DNA of 64,000 bases from contig VSDK01028513.1 of assembly GCA_009767595.1 (NCBI GenBank), positions 385,325-449,324 of the forward strand. Direction: 5' to 3'. Of the stretch, positions 9,468-18,400 are shown piece by piece (position 1 is the stretch's first letter; every line of letters begins with the position of its first letter). The position numbers and the translations under genes were made by a program. The DNA comes from Symbiodinium kawagutii. Taxonomy: Eukaryota; Sar; Dinophyceae; Suessiales; Symbiodiniaceae. A model generated the notes under the pieces. It worked only from the letters and a program-made list of their open reading frames with translations, ran no database searches and was not told the origin of the DNA.

Positions 9468-10714
9468 CTGGGATGTTGCAATGGCAGTGACTTCTGGTTG
9501 TTAACCTCCCAAAAAAATGTCTATTGAAGACGGTATGGTTGAAAAAAATGGTTACCTTGTGACAATAAATGCTTAGACATTGACAATTCATAGTGTCTAC
9601 TTTATTGAGGAATCATGCTTGATAAGGACTGATGGTTGATAATGGTTGCTTCGAGTTGTTAACCCCAAGGTCAAGAATAGTTGCTTCTAGCAGAAATTCA
9701 TAGTCTCTACAGAATAATATTTGATGAGGACCAATGGTTGATAATTAACTATGATTGAACATGACTTATGATTAGTGATGCGAACTGGTAGGTCTGGTTG
9801 ATTGTGGTCAATGGTCTATAATGGTGTTAATGGATCTAGTGAGTAGCTGGAGAGCAAAACCAACAGCAACCAAACTGATCGGTCCTTGCAACCAACCCCA
9901 AGCATCGGTGGATTGTTGACAGGTGAGAGTAGTTGATTGTAGATGTTGCCAAATGGCTTGCAATAGTTCATACCTGTTGGCAATAAAAGGTAGTTGGGTG
10001 AACAATGATCAAATTCGGAAAATGATTCTACATACTCGACAATACCGGGGATTCTCCATTGCTGTGCTTGATTAGCTAAGGGCAAACCTATGTGATGCAC
10101 AATTGTTGCAACAAACATCTGGGGACCCAAGGTTTTAAGGTTCTATGTTTGATTCACTGGATATAACTCAATCAGCACGCTTCCTAAGCTTTTTCAAACG
10201 GGGCATCAATCACAAGAGGTACTTTCATTTTTGCATGCACCCATGTTGTTATGGATCAATACCAAACCTGTTGTTTTTGGGGGTGGTTGAATACACGGAG
10301 AAGACTTCGAAGTGTTCAATAGGGTTGCAGGATGATGGCTGCGCTTGTCGACACAATGAAACCCCAAAGCGATCAAGGCCATTGTTTTGTGGTCAAACTC
10401 CTACCTTGAGTGTATCCATAGCACTGTACATGACTGACACAGTGAACGTCTTGTTGCCTCGTAACAAAAGCAGGTTTGCTGACAAGAGAAAGACAATCAA
10501 CAATGCCTCTGATATGTTCACCGATATCGGTTCAAAACAGTTTAAGATGCTCTCTGGCAAACCAACCTGGAAGCTAAAAATCACCATATTTATGGGGGAA
10601 ACCATTATTCATAGTGGATTTTCCACTTCAAAGTTTGTTCACCAGAGTGTACTTCAACAATAGAGGAGGACACCTGAGATCTTTGGATCCAAATTCGTTC
10701 CTCTGCCACGACAC
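9468..10714. other. SPRY gene intron, AT-rich
   Basis: No exon was recognised. The region holds many ATGGTTGA/TCAACCAT words and a possible family F repeat (10559-10630). A plus-strand frame of 172 codons at 10145-10663 is discussed among the rejected items. Confidence 0.4.
10559..10630. repeat. short repeat, family F (two copies in window)
   Basis: The segment from AAACCAACCTGGAAGC to GTGGATTTTCCAC recurs at 51043-51112 (AAACCAACCTGGAAGT ... GTGGATTTTCCAC) with a similar A-rich middle. It may be a short non-autonomous element. Only two copies were seen. Confidence 0.45.
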
Positions 10715-10765
10715 GGTGTTGCTGTGGGGGCTTTTCTCATCCAAGTTCAGCACAATGGCAATGGC
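10715..10765 (-). CDS. SPRY gene exon (LNLD motif)
   Basis: A 51-nt exon bounded by an AG acceptor (ATGTTGCAG) and a GT donor. It encodes AIAIVLNLDEKSPHSNT. This matches the SPRY core segment seen in hnRNP U-type proteins (pattern VIAVVLNLDAKSPNANT). Both ends are in phase 0. It continues into VSIFRDGVR at 9467 downstream. The segment joining it to the upstream exon (ending AGKTR at 12968) was not found, so a short exon probably lies between. Confidence 0.75.
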
Positions 10766-11354
10766 CTGCAACATGTGGCTGCTATTGGAAACAAAAAAAC
10801 TTTCAAGGTCGTGTAGGAAAAAAAGAGCCTAAATACATTCTAATATGGTTGTAGAATGTGTTGGAAAAAAAACAGTTTTAATACAGTTCTAACATAGTCT
10901 TATCATGTGTTATCTCTGAAATCTTGAACATGTACAAAATCTAAGGAAATTGTCGAAAACTACCATGGCATCTTTTGGGGTCCGTGCTTTTATTGTGGTT
11001 TAGAATCCACATGGATGCCAACATCTTTCATTTGCAATGCGTCACAATTTCTATCCACAACAGTTTCACCTGTAGATTCTGTGGGGGTGAGGCATGACAA
11101 AGTCGACAATATCAATGTTGATCAGTTGTAAACTTTCGAATCACATAGCCAACTACAACATGTAGTTTCATGGTATGTCATACCACTGAAACAAAAGCAG
11201 CGACTGCCGTTAGTTCCCGTGATTAAAAGTATAAGATTTGGCAATTGCGCATCTGCATGTGCATATGTGCGATCGGGGAAACATCCGCGCAAAAACGTAG
11301 GAATTCACGACCTGTTTGATGCTGAGGGGTGCACTACTCCGGGGTGGTGCACAA

Positions 11355-11378
11355 GCACACACACACACACACACACAC
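11355..11378. repeat. (CA)n microsatellite
   Basis: A run of CA dinucleotides. The minus-strand frame through it reads as repeated V/C and is not a gene. Confidence 0.9.
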
Positions 11379-11807
11379 CATCCCACCTTAGAAGGATCCA
11401 AGATATCCATCCGCCCCTGCGATGGAAAAGCATCTGCTTAAATATTAAACTGTGTAGTGTAGAAGGTGGGCCCCCCTGGTTATAAGTTGGCCAACAAGTT
11501 GTTTAAGAAGCTAGCTATATCTGCGATAACTGGTAGTAAACGCGGTCATGTTCACCAACTTATACTAAGGTCTGGGGGGCCCAAATGTTGGGAAGTAAAC
11601 CTTTTCCACGGCTGGGACCCAGGCTGGGACCGCACGGACATGGTCACAGGAGCATGGCCTGGTCTTTGCTCATCTTTGAGAAACTCCTGAGTGTCAGCCG
11701 GGAGGGCACCAGCCGCGCCACGGGTTAACTACTCGCAACTTTTCACAATGAATGATCAGACTCCACAGGATTGTTATGGTAGATGACTCCAAATTATACA
11801 TCTAATA

Positions 11808-11902
11808 GTTTCTCAAAATGGGGGGGTACCCCCAAATTACCTTGTTATTAACAAATTATAGTAATAAGCCAACAATTTTTGCTCAATTTGAGAAACCACC
11901 AT
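11808..11902. repeat. family A short inverted-repeat element
   Basis: Begins GTTTCTCAAAATGGGGG with a following TACCCCC and ends TTTGAGAAACCACCAT, so the two ends are complementary over about 12 bases. The interior carries ATTATAGTAATAA, as in other copies. Confidence 0.75.
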
Positions 11903-12761
11903 TTCCACCAGTCACCTGATGAATGCTATGAGCCCTAGTGCTCTGGAGGTTCCATGTCGATCCCACCTACCGGAGTTGTGCTGGCGAAGTTGTCACCTTT
12001 GATTGCCAATCCAACCAGCTGCTGCCAGTGCTGCAGAGCAGCAAATGTCCAAGCGGTAAATGTGATACTGCTTGGGGTACCAAACAATGCTAATATTCTG
12101 GTATGTGAGATGATGTATTTAGTTATTCTGGTATGTAATGATAACAACTAGTAATGATGATAATATCTATAACCACTAATATTCTGGTATGTATTCTGGA
12201 TTATTCTGGTATGTAAATTTTGATTACAACCACTAATCATGATCATGTGACACTGCTTGGGACTGTTTGGGGTACCAGCCTTGAAGAATGCTAGTTTCCG
12301 TTCCTGTATGGCTGCAGCTTCAGGCCCCTGTACCCCTGAAGTGATTGGTTCACTACTCATTTATTGGATGGTTGGTGAATTGACCCATAGCCGGTTAGTA
12401 GATCCCCCGTTCTTGATTATCATCACCTACTATCAAGCATCAACCAGCGAGTGAACCATGGTCAATCAAACATTCTTAAGCATGATTGTGGAAATTCATT
12501 GATTTTCCCAGATGTATGGTTGCAAGTTGAAAGTGTTGGATCCCTGTGCCATGTGATCGGAGCCTTGTCGAACCACAACGCTGTTGACGCTGGTGTCATG
12601 ATATAAACAGCACCAGTTGCATCATCCCCACCCCCCTGGTCTTGTGACTTCCCTGTGCAGGAGCCAGTTTTGGGGCTCCCATCTTGGCTGGTGTGTGGTG
12701 AATGATGGTTGAAAATGGTCTTGACTCATTCATGTGGAATTAGTGATTCATCCTAGGAAAT

Positions 12762-12857
12762 GTGGTTTCTCAAAGCATGGGACCCCAAGAATGGTTGGTG
12801 TAAAATGATTCATCTAAAGGATGATACTGAGGGGGCCCCTAGTATGAGAAACCACCC
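12762..12857. repeat. family A short inverted-repeat element
   Basis: Begins GTGGTTTCTCAAAGC and ends TATGAGAAACCACCC. The GGACCCC / GGGGCCCC inner steps mirror each other. The middle is diverged from the consensus. Confidence 0.7.
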
Positions 12858-12967
12858 AATGATTACTGGATCAACTCATGGTCGATCCAAGGGGCCCATG
12901 GTGGTCAATGAACAAGTAAGGGTAACAGCTACAGGGATCGGTCCAATCTACCAAGGGTCTTGGGCGC

Positions 12968-13018
12968 CCTGGTCTTGCCAGCGCTGAAAAGGCCGTTGTT
13001 GTCGAAGAACACGGAGTC
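12968..13018 (-). CDS. SPRY gene exon downstream of the retroelement
   Basis: After an AG acceptor (GCGCCAG) the minus strand reads DSVFFDNNGLFSAGKTR, 17 codons, ending at a GC donor. This corresponds to the SPRY segment with pattern DSVCFDSEGFFTHNKKR. The upstream exon 21080-21140 ends SGSSLILGESE in phase 0, and this exon starts in phase 0, giving the expected run ILGESE-DSVFFDNNG. Everything between (about 8 kb, including the DIRS-like element) is therefore one intron. A GT donor 15 nt further on is an alternative end. Confidence 0.78.
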
Positions 13019-13389
13019 CTGGCGCGAACAGTGAGGAAACACCGAGTGGCTGGGGGTGGTTGCGGCTGGCAGTGGCTGGCAATGGCTAGCCATGGCTAGC
13101 AATGGTTGGTTGAAAGTTATCAATTTTGGTTGGTTGAGAGTTCATTCATGCTTTTTTAGATGGTGAATTCATAGATATTTAATGGTTCAGCCTGGTTTGG
13201 AATGATCATCATACTGGTAGTGGTGAATGGTTGCTGATGATTAACGGCGGTTCAGAATGGCAGCCATGTTTCTATACCAAGTGCCAACCGAGAGAGGGAA
13301 AAATCAAAGTGCGGTTCTGTGGGTCTACCGTATGTCATATTTTGCACGAACCCATGACATGAATGATAATGCATAGTCAGGATTCATAA

Positions 13390-13519
13390 AACCCCCCTAG
13401 TTAATCAAACCCCTCCTCAGCCCTGGACCTTGGTCCTTACTAAAGTTAATTAGGTGCTGATTTCACCCCCAGATAAGATAAGGACAGCCAAAAATCCCCC
13501 CTAGCTAATCAAACCCCTC
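13390..13519. repeat. short direct repeat pair
   Basis: The words CCCCCCTAGTTAATCAAACC (about 13392) and CCCCCCTAGCTAATCAAACC (about 13496) are near-identical direct repeats about 105 bases apart. They lie in AT-rich sequence between the SPRY exon and the 3' side of the DIRS-like element. Function unknown. Confidence 0.6.
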
Positions 13520-13864
13520 TGGATCCCTAATTTTTTTTGAAATTAATTTTTTGATTAGTTTTAAATTAGTTTTAATTAGTTTGCTTATTAGTTTTATTAC
13601 TACTCATGGCTAGTGGGCTCAGATTTCCCGAAAAAGTCTATTTGTTTTTCTTTATTAACCGCCTTTTAAAAATCTATCAAAAAACAATTTTTTAGAAGCT
13701 CACAAAGGGTACCCCCCACAAGCCTGGAACCCCCCAATTTAAATACAATTGAAATCAATTGAAAAGCAATTGAAATCAATTTAAAAACAATTGAGGGCGT
13801 TTATTTGGGGGTGGTCACTTTTGGACACCTATGGTCAGACCTTGTCGACCTTGTCGACCTTGAG

Positions 13865-14130
13865 AGGGGGGGGGTTTATTAATCCAGGGTATGCATTAAG
13901 TAGGATATGTGTACAGTTACATGCAAATGATCTGTCCAGATCTAAGAACACTCATTGATCATAGAATACATGCATCATACATACACTCCAGATCAATCTA
14001 AATGTCATTCACCATGCACATATTAGCCATCTATGATGCAAACATGATACATGGGATATACATATACCCATATATACCCATACATGTACATAAATACCAT
14101 ATACATACATGCTATCATATACATCATACA
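13865..14130. other. AT-rich spacer with a half copy of family E
   Basis: GGTTTATTAATCCAGGGTA near 13873 matches one arm of the family E palindrome at 31265-31389. The rest is ATACAT-rich simple sequence with no coding signal. Confidence 0.4.
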
Positions 14131-14275
14131 GCCTATATATATATTATTTAAATAAATAAATAAATAAATAAATATATATATATATAAATAGATTTATATA
14201 TATATATATATATTTATATTTGAAAATATATATAAGTAAAAAAAAATATATATATATAAATCTATATAGATATAC
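14131..14275. repeat. AT-rich microsatellite
   Basis: Runs of TATA and AAATAAAT. It lies just beyond the recombinase ORF and may mark the 3' edge of the DIRS-like element, but the junction cannot be placed by eye. Confidence 0.85.
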
Positions 14276-14385
14276 ACTCCCATTCCATCGCCCGTTCCCA
14301 CTGCGCACTGCCGCCATTTTTCCCTGGCGTCCGTGCCATCTGTCAAGGCAGTTGCTTTGGCCTGGCGCTAAAAGGGTCAAACTCC

Positions 14386-14400
14386 GGTGACTTAGTCACC
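14386..14400. repeat. 15-bp perfect palindrome
   Basis: GGTGACTTAGTCACC is self-complementary around a central T. It lies just downstream of the recombinase ORF in the element's 3' region. It could be a recombinase core site or chance. Confidence 0.4.
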
Positions 14401-14446
14401 AACTCCATCTCGGAGCTAGGAGCTAGGACCCAACACCGGCTGCAAC

Positions 14447-15493
14447 TCATGCCTTCTTTCCACGCGCCCCTTGCTGGCTCACGGTATAAAACCTCTGGAG
14501 AGATCTGGCCAGCGGTGCATGGGCGGCTGCGGGATGGGAAAGCTGGCCTAGACTTTGTAGTCCCTGGTCTAAGTAAATCCTGGCTGTGGGAATGTGCTGC
14601 CATCGCCCCTTGGTTACCAGCACGTCGAGTGGGGTGCCTTGTTTGTAGGCACTGGTGGCTGCGCCTCTGCGGAGGCTATATGGCATATAGCCACACTCAC
14701 TTAAGTGCAGATGAGCGATGACTTCTTTCCACAGCTTGCGGAACGCATAGTTGGTCATTTGGGACAGTGTGTCTCCTGGAGCCAAACCCTGCACCAACCA
14801 AGTAAGTGCCTGCAGGGCAATTTTCTCTTCCAAAACCACTTTGTCGATAGGAAGGAAGTTCTTTTTGGTGGTTTTGGTAGCTTCCAGGAACAACACTGCT
14901 TCTTGTGTCTGACCTGGCTTGGGCAGCATGACGTCTTTGCGCTTCAGCTGCAGCAGTTCTGACGTACGCAGAAACCCTGCGAAACCCAAAACGAGCAGCC
15001 ACCCCATTCTAACTTGCTTCCAGATAAAGCACTGGCCTGCAAGTGAAAACAAAGTTTGCGGAGTCAAGGGGGTGGCTCTAGTTGGAAGCTCGATTTGGTT
15101 CCAGGTCTTGACCAACTTCCATGACCAAGGTAAGTGATGCTTGGTCTGGGGCCGATAGAATTGCACGGCCGCAATGGCATAGGATGCCTCGGATTTAGGG
15201 TGTCCTTGTTCCCAAAGGAACTCAATGAATTCAGCCACCAAATCATCAAATTGATCTGGAGGTGGCAAGTGAAACGTTTGGGGCCATTGGTGAAACTCAC
15301 AAAAAGCTTTGAAGCTGGCTTGGTATCGAAGGCGGGTTTTGTCCTGAATCACTTGGCAACTCAACTTGCCAATCTTCAATCGCTCTTGTTTGCGCACTGC
15401 GTTGGTGGCCCCATTAAGCACCACGGCTCGCTTGGGGCTCATGCTCTCGAGAAGGAGCATCTGCTGGGTTGAGATGTGTCTCGACCCAGGCAA
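14447..15493 (-). CDS. DIRS-like tyrosine recombinase
   Basis: A 348-codon frame starting at ATG 15493. The fold is that of YR-type integrases: an N-terminal helical SAM-like part (RLRYQASFKAFCEFHQW), then the catalytic core. Visible catalytic positions are Arg176 in GFAGFLRTSELLQL, a lysine around 207 (EATKTTKK), the second Arg275 in PYSLRRGAATSAY, Trp298 in KGRWQH and Tyr307 in ARIYLDQGL. The histidine usually found three residues before the second arginine is a tyrosine here (Y272-S-L-R). Its first 80 nt overlap the end of the preceding ORF in another frame, so it is made by re-initiation or a frame change. It would insert the reverse-transcribed circle by site-specific strand exchange. 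The start is uncertain, because real similarity seems to begin near LLESMSPKRAVV. Confidence 0.85.
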   Translation of the reverse strand: MPGSRHISTQQMLLLESMSPKRAVVLNGATNAVRKQERLKIGKLSCQVIQDKTRLRYQASFKAFCEFHQWPQTFHLPPPDQFDDLVAEFIEFLWEQGHPKSEASYAIAAVQFYRPQTKHHLPWSWKLVKTWNQIELPTRATPLTPQTLFSLAGQCFIWKQVRMGWLLVLGFAGFLRTSELLQLKRKDVMLPKPGQTQEAVLFLEATKTTKKNFLPIDKVVLEEKIALQALTWLVQGLAPGDTLSQMTNYAFRKLWKEVIAHLHLSECGYMPYSLRRGAATSAYKQGTPLDVLVTKGRWQHIPTARIYLDQGLQSLGQLSHPAAAHAPLARSLQRFYTVSQQGARGKKA

Positions 15494-18400
15494 CTACCAA
15501 CGCCACGCCTCCTGCCACTAAAAGGGCCGCCAGGCGCCTCAAGAGTCGATTGAGTTGGCGTGACGACGACCTTCCCTTGACCACCACTCCCAAAACGACT
15601 TGGGAGTCGCTCAAGTGCATGGCCCGACAGGACCCAAAGGTGCTGCGTCGCAAGCGCCATTCCATTGTGTGATTCAGGGCCCGAAGTTCAAGGATGTTGA
15701 TATGTTCCGAGGTACGGAACGGATAGGAGTGTGCGATGTGCCACTCCCACTTGTGGGGGTTGATCGTGGCTCTTGGAAACGCATCCGGCCTGTAGAGCGT
15801 GCCGGTGTCAAGGCGCACATCGCTTCCCCTATACTCCTGCCTTCTCACATAAGCAGCAATCAGTTGAGCTGACCGCTGCGCCTCCATTGCTGCCATACCC
15901 GGACCGGGCCCTGGCTGCACTTTGGGAGGCTGCATATCCAAGCCTTCCATCTTCTCCACTTGAATTGAAGTGGTGTCACTTCCATAGCCTTCTTCCTCTT
16001 CTTTGAGAGCAGCGCTGCCCTCTTCTTCTGCAACCTCCTCGATTGAGGTTGGTTCCGACTGCATTCGTTGATTGGCCTCCTTCAGTTCATTCGTGCATTT
16101 TTCTCGGATGAGGTGATGACCTCGCAGGTCCTTCACCCCCAAAGACCACATGGGATCATCCAGGATGCTGGCCACTGCCACCGTATGGAAGCTGTTTCCA
16201 ATGGCCGCACATCTCTGGTCTTCAAGTGCCTGTCGCTCTTCTGGCGTCTCAGGCATTTTCTTTGCCATGCCCAGGGTGTGATCGGGCAAGAACCCCATCA
16301 ACCTTTCTCGCTCCCTGGCCTGTAATGGCTGGAGCAAGCTATCCTCAGTCTGAATCATGAATTCTTTTCGGTACGTGTAAGGTGGGTACCGGTAATCATG
16401 TGCACGCCAACGCTCTTCGGCATCTGGCGGTGTATTGCGAATTCCCGCAGGTGATTTGGGCGGAGCCTTCCTGGGGATGGATCTTGTAAACGTGGGGAAA
16501 CGCACATTGGCATCTGCCCCTCCTTCCCACCTGTGGCCTGGCTCCAGGAACACTTCATCGTCTTCAAAGCCCGAGCCATACTGCAGGACCCTGAACTCTT
16601 CAGTTGGGTAGGCCTCGATCTCTTCCATGTCCATCAAGTCGACGTCCACCCAGTACAGACGAGGTCGACGCACTCTTGACAAAAGGCCTGCATCCACCAT
16701 GATTGGTGAGTCCCCCAACACACGGCTCATCTCTCTGATGTCCTGCTCGTCAGGCACCACATTTTCAACCAGATTCAGGCTCCAAAGCCCTTCTTCTTCC
16801 GCCACCTCCTTGATCATCTTGATGACCTCCGCTCCTGCATAAAAGAGCTTGCTGCGCGGATCCTCCAGGTGCTGGCGGTCCACGGAGAGCGTAGAGAGCC
16901 CTTGGCAAGGACTTCCCATCATCCCAGTCACCACTCCTGTAGCGTCTGGGACTTTCTTGAGCCACGACTTGACCTTCTCCTTGGTCACTGTCGTGATGTC
17001 CGACCAGAACTCCATCCCAGGGAAGTTCCGGCGCAGGCACCTCCGGCAATCAGCATCCTTGTCAACCGCCACCGAGTAACATGGCTGCACTCCTGCCAGG
17101 TGCAATGCTCTCTCCAAGCCGCCAATGCCTGCAAACAGGTCGACCGCCACGATCTTTTCTGCCCCTGCTCGAAAGTCCAAGGACACCAGCGCCTCTTCGT
17201 TGAGAGGCTCTTCCATCTGCTTGAGGAGCTCCTCTTCGCCTACCCGGCTCAGCCTTGAAGCAAAGCAGGCCCCTCCTCCCGTTTCACATGCATCACTCGC
17301 TGTGATTACGGGATCGATGGGCGCCTTCAGATTGCTCATCATGGTGGGCAACAGAGCCTCCAGCACTAACATCTCATCGGCCGTACTTGGCCTCAGTTCC
17401 AACATCTCTTGGGCCCTCACGATTTCAACGAAGACCTCCTGCAAGACTGAGAACAAAGGCCTTCTGAACTGCAGCAGGTGGACCGCTTTGCCTGCATAGA
17501 TTTGCAGTCCCTTCTTATTGAAAGCGCCTTCAGCCCTCAAGTGGGCTCCAAGGCTCATCAGCTCCAGGCCTCTTTTTGTGGAGCCTCTCAAGACTCCGCG
17601 CTCCCCGTCAAGGACAGCACCTAAGCGCTCTGCCTTGCGGACTCTCTCCAAGGCCTTTGCAGCATTCGTCGGAATCCCCCACCAGGCATATGCCTTGCGT
17701 AGCCTCTGCTGCACTTCCGGAGGCTTCCCTTCCAAAGCCGCAGTCACCGACCTATCAATCTTCTCGATGATGGTGGTGTCATCCAGGTATACCTGCCAAA
17801 TGGGGCCCTCATCAATGTCTGGAAACACTGCGTCTCTGCGGACCTCAGCCTTCTCCAGCAGACCCGCGCCAAGCAGTTGCTCGCTGCGCAATGCTAGCTG
17901 TCTATGTGCATTCTGCATCACAGCTACCGCACTGTTCCAGCCCATCGGTAGGACTGTCAATCCTATGAAGGTGTTGCCGGGCTTTCCGGGCTCGAACACC
18001 TCCCAAGGGACCGGCTTCCTCAGCACAAGGAACTGCGGCCAGCTGGGCGGGAGCTTGAAGAGGTAAAACGCCGCTGTGAGGTCATCACCTGAAATCAGCA
18101 GGTCATCCTCGTAGTCCACTACCAACTTCTGGAAGGCACACGACCCAGTGAGGGTATGAACATCCCCTTCCAGCTGCTCCAAAATCGTGTTGGAGGCCCT
18201 CAGGTCCACTATCATCCTAAGGACCGGTTCCCCAGCCTCTGTGAACTTCTCGGGCTTCACCACACCGAAAGCTCCATTCAGCACCGGCTTTTCATCAATG
18301 ACCGGGAACTGATCTACCGGGGTCACCAGGTGGCGGTCATAGAGGGCTTTAGCCACCTTAGCCCATTCGATGTCACCACACATGACCTGTGGCTCGGGCA

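Larger units (their letters stand above)
10766..12967. other. SPRY gene intron with short repeats
   Basis: Contains a CA microsatellite, two family A elements and short A- or T-rich runs. A GC-richer patch at 11940-12070 reads on the minus strand as QHWQQLVGLAIKGDNFAS. It could be an exon but has no support beyond base composition. Confidence 0.4.

Noticed and set aside
10145..10663. 172-codon plus-strand ORF
   Set aside because: It spans a short repeat, lies in an intron of the minus-strand SPRY gene, has no recognised motif and irregular composition. Chance is the simplest explanation.
17518..18066. 182-codon plus-strand ORF
   Set aside because: Antisense shadow of the reverse transcriptase, whose motifs are clear on the minus strand.
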